DNA of 64,000 nt, from assembly GCA_018340375.1 (NCBI GenBank), contig JAFFJZ010000014.1, positions 620,001 through 684,000 on the forward strand. The letters are read 5' to 3'. A program made the position numbers and the translations under genes. The DNA is from Gonatopus flavifemur (Eukaryota > Arthropoda > Insecta > Hymenoptera > Dryinidae). The notes beneath the pieces are model-generated. The model saw only the letters and a program-made list of their open reading frames with translations. It did no database searches and was not told where the DNA came from. This document shows positions 46,459-57,561 of this stretch, in pieces (position 1 is the first letter of the stretch; each line of letters begins with the position of its first letter).

Positions 46459-46695
46459 CACCGAGAGGAAAAGCATGCTCAAAACGCAAGGGAGCCCTTC
46501 ACGCTCCTCACGCTGTTGTTATCACGTGCTTTCAACGCATGGCAACATGCTTAGAAGGCATGGAACTCATACCCACAAAGCATGGGCTCTTGCGTTGAAA
46601 GCATGGGCTCATGCACTTAACGCACGTTATAATGAATGCGTCAGATGTGTGATGTGGTCCCTTGCGTTTGGAGCATGCTTTTTCTCTCGGTGTGA
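46459..46695. repeat. Hairpin with 35 bp arms
   Basis: The left arm starts CACCGAGAGGAAAAGCATGC and ends AAACGCAAGGGA. Its reverse complement lies at 46661-46695 with about two mismatches. The interior contains several GCATGGGCTC and AACGCA repeats. Likely a foldback element. Confidence 0.6.
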
Positions 46696-47444
46696 TATTC
46701 CCTTCATTCGGATGAAGAAGACCAATGGAATTTTCATGGGAACAACTTTTTTCCAGAGATTGGGTCCATTAACTTCGTCAAGCAAACCAGACATTCCCTA
46801 CCCGAGGAGGAATTCATATTGGATGTTCAGTCAGAACTAGATCTGGGGAGCCTCATTCCAAAGCAGGTCCTGATATGGAATGTAACGCACTGTTGCATCA
46901 AATCTCGATATAACAAACTGAGGTAGGGTATGCCAAATTACAAGCCTATCAGGGCCAGGTCTGGTGAGCCTAATCAGGCGTATCAAATCGTGGTCTCATT
47001 AGGACCAGATCAGATGTGCCAAGGAAAGATGATGCCCATTTGTTCCAAATTCTGGACATTTTCCTAATGTGCACCAAATTTTCTACCAGCCCATCGGGTC
47101 GTTATACCTCCGGGGAATTGAAAGTTCTCTGAGGACCATTATATTGCAAAAAAATTCGGGTTCCTGTGGAACTCGTTTCATTTCTGGAAATTTGGGTTTT
47201 CCCGAAATATGATGGGTGTCGGAAGAATCTGAATCTTTCCGAAGTATAACGGTTGATTGGGAAACCCGAATGTTTCGGAGGAGACGGAGCCAATCTTCTT
47301 TCTCCCTTTTCTCTTGTCATCGCACAATGCTAATAAATCCATGATAATGGGAGGGAAGATAAGACAGAGTACGGTCGAGTTCTCTCCTGTTTTGTGTTCC
47401 TTCTGACTCACAACGTTAGAAAAATTGTAAAAATTGATAAACAA
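46696..47444. other. Unassigned sequence
   Basis: Repeated CCAGATC/CAGGTCTG-like words occur at 46860-47020. No gene is recognised. Confidence 0.35.
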
Positions 47445-47446
47445 TA

Positions 47447-48769
47447 CGAGGTGTGTTCAAAAAGTAAGGTGACTTTGTATTTTTAAGAGAAAATATTTAT
47501 TTATTTATCAATATTTATGTTGTCCCCTTCAAAGTAATCCCCCTCAGATACAATACACTTATGCCAACGGTTTTTCCAATCCTCAAAGCACTTCTCATAA
47601 GCACTTTTTGGTATAGCCTTGAGCTCTCTTCCAGCGATGCAGTCTTTATCCCTTCAATCGTTGCAAATCTCCGTCCTTTCATAGGTCTCTTTAGTTTTGG
47701 GAACAAGAAAAAGTCACATGAGGCCGAATCCGGTGAATATGGTGGCTGAGGCATGATTGTGGTGTTGTTTTTGGCCAAAAAATCTCTCACAAGCAAAGAT
47801 GAGTGAGCAGGGGCATTATCGTGATGCAAAAGTCATGAATTATTTTTCCACAATTCTGGACGTTTTCTTCGTATTGCTTCTCGCAAACGGCGCATAACTT
47901 CAAGATAATACTGTTTATTGACCGTACGACCATATGGTAAGAACTCCTGATGCACCACGCCATGGTAATCGAAGAAAACAGTGAGCAAAACTTTGACATT
48001 TGATCGAACTTGGCGTGCTTTTTTCGGTCTTGGCTCATCTGGGGTCTTCCATTGGGACGATTGGACTTTGGTTTCGACATCATAACCATATACCCATGAT
48101 TCGTCACCAGTTATGACCCTTTTGAGTAAATCTGGGTCGTCGTTGACGTCATTCAACAGTTCTTGAGCGGTGCTCATGCGACGGTTCTTTTGGTCAAAAT
48201 TTAGCAATTTCGGAACAAACTTCGCGGACACACGTCTCATGCCCAAAACGTTAGAAAAAATTTCATGGCACGAGCCAAGCGATAAACCAACATCCTCAGC
48301 AACTTCTCTGATAGTGATTCGACGATTTTCCAAAACAATTTTCTTCACTGCTTGAACGTTTTCATCAGTTGTTGACGTGCTTGGGCGTCCAGAGCGAGGC
48401 TCGTCATTGGCATCTTCCCGGCCATCTTGGAAGAGTTTGTACCACTTGTAAACATTTTTTTCACTCAGAACAGTTTCACCGTATGCTACTGTCAACATTT
48501 TAAGAGTTTTGGAGCACTTTATTTTATTTTTTACACAAAATTTGATGCAAATCCTTTGATCCATATTTTTCGATAGCAAGAAATCGCCGAGCACGCAAAA
48601 CACTTATAACCTTTACGCCTCTCACAACCAAACAAAAAATGCTATACACTTGAAACTTGGTACAGATGTTCGGGAAGAGTGTGCCAACATAACAAAACAA
48701 AAAAATCGATAATCGAAAGTACGTTACCCGCGAAATTTGAGAAGTCACCTTACTTTTGAACACACCTCG
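47447..48769 (-). mobile_element. DD34D mariner element (2)
   Basis: TIRs of about 29 bp start CGAGGTGTGTTCAAAA at both ends and differ by one base-length change. TA flanks both sides (47445-47446 and 48770-48771). The transposase is on the minus strand and fills the element, about 1.32 kb in all. The TIRs and protein differ clearly from those of the mariner at 7.6 kb, so it is a separate subfamily. Confidence 0.95.
47515..48564 (-). pseudogene. Mariner transposase with one nonsense codon
   Basis: The likely start is the Met at 48564 (MDQRICIKFCVKNKIKC); an upstream in-frame extension to 48603 lacks family resemblance. The protein has the helix-turn-helix linker ([19 protein letters not shown]), the first Asp in ITGDESWVYGYD, the second in HHDNAPAHSS and the third in SPDSASCDFFLF, with 34 residues between the last two. 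A single TGA at 47833-47835 sits where the family has Trp, just before the second Asp motif. The last residues (ALRIGKTVGISVLYLRG) are present. Apart from the one stop the gene looks intact by eye. Confidence 0.92.
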
Positions 48770-48842
48770 TATAGGAAATTCAATTTTTCGCAAACCTTGA
48801 AAAAAAATGTTCATGATTTCTCTCGAGATTTGTTCTATCATC

Positions 48843-49045
48843 TTCTACCCCCTGTAGATGATGATTCCTTACTCCATTCATCCAGAAATGTGTCAGATTC
48901 TTGGCAATCCTCAATAAATATGCCCAGGGGTGTGGAATGCCCTTCTTCAAGACCGGCACGATGAAATCGTAACTTTGATATGCTGTACTGGTGCAGAATT
49001 TCTTTCAGTTCAGCTGGTGATGCACGTCTTAAAGTGAGTATTGAT
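48843..49045 (-). CDS. Short unassigned open frame, possible exon
   Basis: On the minus strand a stop-free stretch encodes protein-like text including ASPAELKEILHQYSISKLRF and GIFIEDCQESDTFLDEW. The residues are helix-forming and acidic and do not look like translated AT-rich noise. No start codon or strong splice sites are clear. It could be a gene relic or an exon of an unseen gene. I do not recognise it. Confidence 0.25.
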
Positions 49046-51594
49046 GACTATTCCTACGTAGAAAATAACTCGTTCAATTCATCACTCACGACGTTTTGAC
49101 ACAAAGAACTAGGGAATTTCCGATTTTCTGATGAACTTGATGAGCACAACTTCTGAAAAAATTTATTTCCCCATGAAAATTTGACGGGGATCGTTTCCCA
49201 TCTGAATAAAGAGAATACCAAGAGAAGAACGACTGGAGACGAAAATTTTTTTTTGTGAAACACCCTAGCAAAGGTATTCAAGGAATAATTGTTTTTTCAA
49301 ACACAAAACTAATTTCTATCACCAGTTGCCGCTGAAACGGTTTTTTTTCACATGTCCGCAGAATTCTTCTCTAAAACATATTGAGAAGTCAGTTTCAAAT
49401 TCTTGCAACTCTGAGTTTGGCATTAAAATTTCCCCACGATAATGTTCTTCGACTGTGAATATGCGAGAAAAAAAAGGGAAAAAGATGGAGAATCTACCAA
49501 CCTTCGTGACCAAGAGTTTTTTTGGGTCACTGATTATGAATCTGGAATTGGATTTTCAGAAAACAAAACAGTTAATCTAATGAATGTAGCAGATATGTTT
49601 TTGAAAAACAAGTGAAATTTGGGAACTTTTATCATGTGAGGCCATTGAAGGCTGCTAAACAAGAATTTCGAATTGATTTTCTGATGAAATCATAGGAAGT
49701 AATGGCTTATGATGGGAATCACGTGAGTTCAGGTAAATACAGGCTGAAAATTTGAACACCTCACTACATTTGTACACAGCAAACGGAAAATTTCAGGTAT
49801 GTTTCAGAATGAATGAATTACTCAAACACCGTCTTCATAGTCTTCAACTTCTCAGTACAATGCACTTTAAACGAATGGAGTTCATACGTATTCTCATTTT
49901 CAATGGTACGATGAAGTATTGAGAATAAAATCCCCTTCGAAGTGTCATCATCCTTGTTTCTGAACCTTGCAAGGGAGTAGAAGTTATCACTGTGCGAAGA
50001 TTTGTATCGTCAATTTTTTGGAGGTTGAGAACGGATAATATCATCTCATTGTCATTAGCACTACATTCATTGACCCAAGAAACCGCCGGGTGACAAATGT
50101 TAAAGGAATCCGATAAATGTTCGAGTTCCGGTCTGCTATATTAGATCCACTATTTCGAATTTTGGGATCCCATCTTCAGGTTTGTATTCGGTGACCCCGA
50201 AGATGTTCGGGTAACGAATTCATAGAATATCTCATACATCCGTCTCTTCGGATTCACCATCTTAGATTTTGAGATTTTAAGAACTGATTTGTATTCAGCG
50301 ACTCCGGAAACCTCCAGTCCTTAGTTGAATTTGAGACCTCCTTATGATTCTGACCACGATTTTTTGTTTTTGAGCTACTATGCGACGGAAAGAATAGTCT
50401 TCCCACCTTCTTTCCATGTACGTCAGCTTCATACATGGATTGATGTGCGTGCAAGGATGAATGGGTACATAAGTCGATAGTGGGGATTAAACTTTCCTCG
50501 ATGTCGACTTCAGTCCGGCAACTCTGTACAGAGTATAACAACCATTCGACGTGAGACAGTTATCGCGTTAGCAGTGTGGAAAAGTGCGTCAGGCAAATCG
50601 TTTCCAAAAGTCTCCACAGCTCGCGACTGACTGAAAGATGAACTAGACAGCGAGATATTTATTGTTGTTCAGTGCATATTCACGGATTAGTGTATGTGTG
50701 CATCGTTTAATCAAACGCAAGTGGAACGTTTGTATGTCGTTTTTTGATTGAAGTAAGCGTTCCAGATCCTTCCATGAGACCTGCTTCAAACGATTAGCAG
50801 AGAGATAATTGAGAGAGAAGCCAGGACGGAATGAATTCCAATACTCATTATGATGAAGAAGTGATGGAAAAGAACAATACTCATACAGAAGAATAATTAT
50901 TATCCGATTTGGATGATTCTTTGTTCCGATTGGTCCAAATGAATACTGATGATGATACATATTGAGGGACGTGGTAGCGGCTAGACGCCAAGTACATGAA
51001 AAAAAGGTGAGAAAAACATTGTGAGTGAAATAGCAGGAATCGTGCATTATCGTGTATCATAAAAAGTTTAAAGAAGCTACAGATCTGTTTGCTACATTTG
51101 GAAGATCAAAGAATATAAAAAGCCACATAGCACCCCAGTCCTAGAAGGATTCATGGATGATTCTCATTGAACTGATTGTGTTCTTTATGAATTCTCTGAG
51201 AACTCTTCTGAGACTGCGATGCCGCGAGAGGAGGTAAGCTGTGTATGATGCATCCATAAAATACAATCTTCCTGGACTTTCCAAAATTCATTTACAGACG
51301 AGAGCATGGGAAGCATAACAGATACTGTACAGAAAAAATATCATAGGAACTCGTACATTTTATAAGAATTTGATAAAAGTGTCCGAAAACCACTATTGAA
51401 CCTGATGAAATCTTATGAGGATATATTGGATTCTATAGCGGTATTTATGCATCTATGAGATTTCCTCAATGAGGTAATCCCTGATGAACAGTTTGCCACT
51501 GTTGGTTCTTTGAACCAGAACCATAGGCTGATGATCGAATGAATCATGCACGGTCTGTTTGAGGAGAATGATTCAAATTCATACATTACTTTGT
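49046..51594. other. Unassigned sequence; possible relatives of the 120 bp repeat at 50.1-50.35 kb
   Basis: Mostly AT-rich DNA without recognisable genes. At 50130-50340 two blocks about 115 bases apart (GAATTTTGGGATCCCATCTTC and a GATTTTGAGATTTTAAG variant) are each followed by TTTGTATTCxGxGAC text. They look like strongly diverged relatives of the units at 45.5-45.97 kb. A 134-codon minus-strand frame at 50643-51047 matches nothing I know. Confidence 0.3.
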
Positions 51595-52015
51595 AGGTGA
51601 AATCTCATCGGATATACCATGACCCCCTCATGGATAGTCTACTGCTATCAGGTGTCCAACTAGAATCGTTGGCACATGATCAAATGGATCATATCGAGCA
51701 TGCTCAAGGGAAGAGATTCGAGTTCATTCGCAATCTCTCCACATACCAAAATGTCGAGAATATATTATACGTTCTGACGGACAGTCAACTACTGTTGATT
51801 CCCCCAATAGGAATTGTGGGCAATTGATGAGAAAGATCACACTGAGCCTGCTCAAGGATGATTATCAAAGTTGATATGCTATTTCTTTACAGGCAAAAGT
51901 AGAATGGATACCATAATCCCTAACGGACAGTCTGCTTGTATCTACTATTTCGCAACTAGAATCGTAAGCACTCAATATGACAGATGGTATCAAGCCTGCT
52001 CAACGAATAGTGAGT
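51595..52015. repeat. Two diverged copies of an exon-like segment
   Basis: The segments at about 51595-51720 and 51896-52015 share, in order, an AGG(T/C)xAAA start, ACCATxACCCC/ATCCC, GGACAGTCT-like text, CAACTAGAATCGT, and CATATCGAGC/TATCAAGCCTGCTCAA. The second copy is preceded by TTCTTTACAG and ends at ATCGTAAGC, which resemble a splice acceptor and donor, with one open frame between them. The first copy is preceded by TTTGTAG. Function is unknown. Confidence 0.35.
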
Positions 52016-53640
52016 TGATAAAATATCATCCTTTTTGCATACCCTGATCGTCAATGACTACACTTGAACATGACCAAAGCGACTGAAGATGTAGTCTTTT
52101 TCAAAATAACTGCTCCAAATCTCCATCTCTCTTCAAAAAGAGAACTATAAAGAGATGTCTCACAAGAAAAGGTACGTTTAATATGATTTTATTGTTTGTG
52201 TAGTTTTGATGAAGAGTATCGTACCTAATCACATTTTCTTCATAAACAGAATCATAGTGGATACGCTGAACACCCCTGTATCCAGAAGAATGCTGTTCCT
52301 CCATTCAAAATAGTAACCAAATTTTAAGCAGACTATACAGAGTATGTTTGAAGAAAATCGAACATATGAAGTTATATCTTCTGCATAGGTACTAGTTTAT
52401 AACTAGTGAAGAATAATTGTAATTCAGCTCAACCAAAGTGACTGGACAGATGACTGATACTTTGAACTAATTTTTATCTGGAATCAAGGCTTCAAGCCAC
52501 AATGTATTCAGAGGCCGTCTGAATTGGAGTCAAAAGACATTTTCGTTTCTTGATATTTTTAGCATATTATTAGAAATGCTGAGAGTGTCTTTTGGCATCA
52601 CCTGAAACTTAATATGATTCATACATCAGCATGATGTTATTGCGTTGTTTCACATACATTGACTTATTCAGATCATATTAACATACGTGGTGTCCCCGAT
52701 CACTCTAGTCAGACTGGAATATAGTTAATAAACTTCTAGTTCGTATTGAGAGAATGTTGTTCCATGCTTTTGATTTTCCTTGAGAAGACTATATAATCTG
52801 CTTCACTTTCGTCTGCAAATCATGAAGGAAACGTCAACAGCAAAGCACTCGACACTGAAAACTGGAGGATATCTGCTATACTTCTGTGTGTACAGAAATT
52901 GTAAAAGGGGATAATGAGCAACTATATACCCCATGGATTCTGATAACTTCACAAACAATACAGCCATGTAAACCTCATCTCTTTCACTTGGAACTGGTGA
53001 CAGAATCTCAATAATTCTCTCCTAAATGTACCTTTCGTAGGTTTCTTGGCCAAGATCAATTCAAAATCCATTTCTATTCGCTTCAATTCGAAATTGATAG
53101 AGAAAAAGCAAGGTTGTGAAGGAAAGAGTTGAAACATTGGTTGATAAAACAGATCAGATTCTCAATAGTAGTTGTGATGGTGGTTATTGATTCATTTCTC
53201 CAATATTTCGATTTTCATAGAATAGACAAATGAAATGATCAGGTTTAGTGGACAATATCTATGGAAATGAGTGACATCCACACAAAAACTTCGGTAAAGT
53301 GGAAGAATAACGCCAGTTCCATGAAAGAATGCGAATCTTTCACGATAACTATTGACAAAAAATTCTTGGAACAAGAACTTCACACTGTCTAGAATTTTGC
53401 TTAAACTGGCGAATATAAAATTCCGAAAAAAATATGTGGGATCAATGAGAGCTACTGAGTACATTTGGTGATCCGAATGGTATTTGAACAATTTTTGTGG
53501 TACTGTAACTTCAATTTGTCAGAAATGCATTCATAGTAGTTCGTAATTGCTGAAAAAACATCCTTAACTTGAAAACATGTATGAAGGAAAATGAACAGGA
53601 ATTGGGTTGATGCATTCCACACACTAGAACTGTGAGTTAT
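52016..53640. other. Unassigned sequence
   Basis: No gene or clear repeat is visible on either strand. Confidence 0.4.
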
Positions 53641-53707
53641 TCCAAATCAAACGTGTTGGTCAGTTCAGATATGTTTTGAGATCCACGGTCGATGTGAAAT
53701 ACTTGGC

Positions 53708-53968
53708 GTGGCCGATAGCAAGAGTTTTCAGTCTAGATTAGATCTCAAAACATTCCTCATGGGCATCGGGCGGATGTTACCGGATCGTATATCGACTCAA
53801 AAAATACAGAAAATTTCAGTCAAGGAATTGATTAATTGGTATAGAAGACACGATAAAATTTCGGTTAATTGGAAATTCAATTTGGTCCAAATGTTGACCG
53901 AGTTCTTAAGTGCCGTTGAGACGAAGCAGCTTATAACTGACACACGTGGTTATAAGTACTATTCGTAA
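53708..53968 (+). CDS. Unrecognised small open frame
   Basis: An 86-codon frame (GTG-type start at 53708; the frame is open further upstream) encodes LDLKTFLMGIGRMLPDRIST and ELINWYRRHDKISVNWKFNL. It ends TRGYKYYS at a TAA. The composition is protein-like, helix-rich and basic, unlike the surrounding AT-rich noise. It may be the last exon of a gene or of a transposon gene. I do not recognise the family. Confidence 0.3.
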   Translation: MADSKSFQSRLDLKTFLMGIGRMLPDRISTQKIQKISVKELINWYRRHDKISVNWKFNLVQMLTEFLSAVETKQLITDTRGYKYYS

Positions 53969-54957
53969 ATCGCATGAGACCTATTTACGAAATAATGAAT
54001 GTCTCAATACTGTAAAAATCGTACTAATGATTTGCCGTCACGATTGACATACGGAAGAAGGAGTGAATATAATATTACACTCAACATAATTCGTTGTCAA
54101 CGATAAGAATATCGTGTATAGAATATACAGCGCGTGTCAATCGAATTACAGAAAGACGACTCCGAATATCATACAAAATGTGATGTCCGACAGCATGGGT
54201 CTGTATAGATCACGAGTTGACGGTGAAATCATGCCCATAGTAACGGTGATCATCGATCGAATTTCGCACAGATGATGTCATCGATATCGAAAGAGGGGGA
54301 CTTTCTCACACAGAAAGTACATGGTCACGTGAATATTGGCACGCAGGTCATGGAACGGATGCACGTAGAGAAATTTTACCCGGGCCAATTCATTGAATAA
54401 TTGAATATTTCAAGTTCATGCTCTCAGCGCACACCTTTCCATACATGCATCAAGATAGAAACTGGAATAATATGACTCCACGGGACCATCATCGGCTACG
54501 CTAAATATTCCGCATCGATGTGAATTTCAGAACATATCTGAACCGACGAACACGTGTGATTTGGAATGACAGAGAGTTCCAGTGTGTGAAATGGATCAAC
54601 CTAATTTCTGTTCCATTTTCCTTTATGCATGTTTTCAAGCCAAGGATATTTCTTCAGGAATCACGAACTACTATAAATACATTCTTGACAAATTGAAGTT
54701 ACAATATCCCAAAAATTGTTTACATACCATTTTAATCGCCCAATGTACTTGGTAGCTTTTATTGATATCACATCTTTTTTCGGATTGTCAAATTTGCCAT
54801 TTCCAGCAGAATTCTGGACAGAATGAAGTTTTTGTTTCAAGAAATTTTGTCAATTCTTATCGTGGGAGGTTTAAATTTTTCCATGGACCTTGCGTTATTT
54901 TTCTACTTTTTTGGAGTTTTTATGGGGTGAGTTATTACCGCTCTTAATTTCGTCAGG
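53969..54957. other. Unassigned sequence
   Basis: No recognisable gene or repeat is visible. Confidence 0.4.
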
Positions 54958-55076
54958 TACACGGAAAAAGTCTTACAATACTGAGTACTGTAGCCGACAC
55001 GACTGACTCGTGTTATGGAAAAAAATCATTTCAACACTGCTAGTGACTGTGGTAACACGAATCAGTCGTGTCTCTA

Positions 55077-55344
55077 CACACGGAAAAAAAGAAATAGTTG
55101 CAGAATCTACTTGAATAGTCGATTCTCGACCATCTACTTAAGTGGTTGCTGCAGCTACTTAGTAGTCAGGACGAGTAACTCGATAGTTGCACTAACTAAC
55201 GTAAATACCTGAGGTATTTTGAATTAGTTGAGACAGCTAACGTGTTGCTTGTCCTGACTACTAAGTAGCTGCAGCAACTACTCAAGTACATGGTCGAAAA
55301 TCGACTATTCAAGTAGTTGCTGCAACTATTTTTTTTTCCTCACA
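55077..55344. mobile_element. Foldback element in the loop of the outer one
   Basis: The arms start CACACGGAAAAAAAGAAATA on the left and, inverted, TGAGGAAAAAAAAATAGTTG on the right. They pair over about 95 bases, including GTCGATTxTCGACCAT and GCAGCTACTTAGTAGTCAGG. A central segment of about 80 bases separates them. Confidence 0.75.
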
Positions 55345-55469
55345 GTAGAGAATAGTGTAGAAAAACGACTACAGCGGAGACACGACTGGTTCGTGTTACT
55401 ACAGTAACCAGCAGTGTCGAAATGATTCTTGTCCAAAACACGTGCCAATCGTGTCGGCTACAGTACTCA

Positions 55470-55691
55470 CACTGAAAAAAAGGCAGGTCACAGTTATCAA
55501 ATGATATTCTTGAATATGACCAATCAAATATTCGATAACATTAATTAAATATCAATAATATCTATTAAATATTCGATAATTATAAACATAATTCATAAAC
55601 ATTATTGAATATTCGATTAAGGTTATCGAATATTTGATTGGTCACATTAAAAAATATCATTTGATAACTGTTACCAGCCTTTTTTTCAGTG
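55470..55691. mobile_element. CACTGAAAAAAA hairpin element in the right arm of the outer one
   Basis: The left end CACTGAAAAAAAGGC and the inverted right end CACTGAAAAAAAGGC match. Pairing continues through GTTATCAAATGATATT and GACCAATCAAATATTCGATAA into an AT-rich centre. It splits the right arm of the element at 54958-55717, so it inserted after it. Confidence 0.8.
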
Positions 55692-55717
55692 CAGTATTGT
55701 AGGATTTTCTTCGTGTA

Positions 55718-56339
55718 GCCTGCACGCAAATGAAGATAGGACTGGAGCAGAACGGATGTACCTCAGATTCTTGCGATGGGTATATTGTAATCAGATTCTT
55801 TCAATAGAATCACAGTTGGGTGGAGAAAAAGCAGGAACGTAGCATATGTACCATATAGTTATCTGTACGTTAGGTATCACACCCTGGTAGAAATGAAGTG
55901 TCAATGAAATCACGAAGTATCGTAAAGATAGAATGCAAATGTGAACTGCGAGGAGACTCGTGCAGTCTAGTGTGAAATTACACTCTCTCCCGCGGACACA
56001 CATCATATTCCTACTAGGGCTATCATCAATTCCATCAGGAGGTGACGTAAGCAAACAAAGAGAAGGCAGAGGCGCAGTGGATATAAAACGAACTATATTT
56101 TTATCATGAAAACCCTTGTGGTATAAGTGAGTGAACCTGAAGGTGAAGGGACTGATCATTCAATCCATTCCAAAATGTTCTCTCCGGAACTTTTATTTCT
56201 CCAGTTGTTTTATCCATGTTGGGGAATAGTTTTATTCTCACAAACCTTCATCCTTATTTTCAATTATTGCTCCTTCATTGGAGGGAATCTTTGTGATCGT
56301 TTGGAGGGACTGAAAATTCTTTTGTCTCTAAATTCAAAA
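55718..56339. other. Unassigned sequence
   Basis: A 122-codon minus-strand frame (55791-56159) is present but matches no family known to me and looks like AT-rich noise. Confidence 0.35.
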
Positions 56340-57170
56340 TAGACCAAAATGTTTCTGTGAACTCGGAGAAATTTTTTAGTCCCGTGTCCGTCCATCCGTC
56401 TGTCTGTTAGCCTGTCTATCTGGACTTGTGCACTTCCTCCGTGGATTGCGAATGCCCATAGCTCTCATCCTAATCATCTGATGTTCATAAAATTTCCATC
56501 ACAGTTGTGGACCAAGATAATGGTGGTCTCATACGAGTTCCAACCTGATTTTCACAGGAGAACGGGAGGAGGAAAGAAATGATATTATTGAGAGTGTGAT
56601 CCTTTGTGTGTGAGCGCATATCTTTGCTCCCTATCATCCGATGGCAATGGAACTTATAACCCGTTCTAGTCATGATCCGATAGTGGTCCCATAAAAGTGT
56701 CATTCCAATCGGTTGAAAACTGTAGAAATTTTTTCTCACGATTCGCAATATTCAGAAAGCATGCCCTTCCTATGTCCGTATCATCCGAATGCCATGAAAC
56801 TTCGAGCATATTCAATTCACAAGGGATCAATGGTACGATAAGAATTTCAGGCAAATCGGAATTCGGGGGAGAGAAGTGTAAGCACTAATTTTCGATACGA
56901 AATTTCAAAATTTCGTCAATGCCACCATTATGTAAATATCTTCCATTCTTGTCATCCGATCTCCATAAAATTGTCATCATTGTTATTCAAGAGGTTTATC
57001 ATGGTTCCATATCAGTTTCGCGTTGATCTGCTCAAAGGAATCCGCAATCATAATAAGAATTGTGATTTTGCGAACGCGCATCTGTTCTGATTATACGATC
57101 GCAATGAAACTTATGCCACGTCTCAGTCATAGTCCCGTAATGGTCAAACCATGCCTTTTGCACAAATGAA
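56340..57170. repeat. Diverged repeat array, units of about 140-170 bp
   Basis: A block resembling ATCATCCGATGxCxATxAAA recurs near 56473, 56633, 56780, 56951 and 57090. It is followed each time by text like ACTT or TTCCATC, then GTT, then GGTCCCAT. A related copy lies at 1.7 kb. No coding function is evident. Confidence 0.5.
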
Positions 57171-57561
57171 GCAGTTTCTTTGGTTTTAGCATTCACATTT
57201 ACTTGGTTTTGAATTATTTGATTCAAATAAATTTTCTTCAAGTCAAGTATTTATCTTTTGGTTCAAATAATCAGAATTGTTCGAAAATTTTGGTTCAAAT
57301 ATTTTGATCCAAACAATTCAATATATTATTGTTGAATAAATCATATATTTGATCAGAAGCATACTACGTACATTTCAAAGTGGATACATTTTCACCTTGA
57401 GTCAAATAAATATTTGTTTGGATGAGTGTAAGAACGATTTACTTGGAACAAATCATAACTTCAATAAGAAAACACATATCGCTGTGTATCGCATCAAGAT
57501 TATACTGTCCGTTATTCACTCCCGCGCTTCACTGGTCTATGATGCCAGCTTGAGTTGCGAA
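57171..57561. other. Unassigned AT-rich sequence with TTGGTTCAAATA repeats
   Basis: Several TTGGTTCAAATAAT-like words in both orientations (57215-57410) suggest a small MITE. I cannot set its ends. Confidence 0.35.

Larger units (their letters stand above)
54958..55717. mobile_element. Foldback element (outer) of a triple nest
   Basis: The left arm (54958-55076) starts TACACGGAAAAAGTCTTACA and contains GTAGCCGACACGACTGACTC. The right arm pairs with it in two pieces (about 55365-55469 and 55692-55717), because another hairpin element interrupts it. The loop is occupied by a third hairpin element. No coding capacity is present. The ACACGGAAAAA start links it to the element at 21-770. Confidence 0.75.

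Noticed and set aside
50643..51047. 134-codon minus-strand open frame
   Set aside because: No recognisable domain, and low-complexity AT-rich translation; kept as unassigned sequence.
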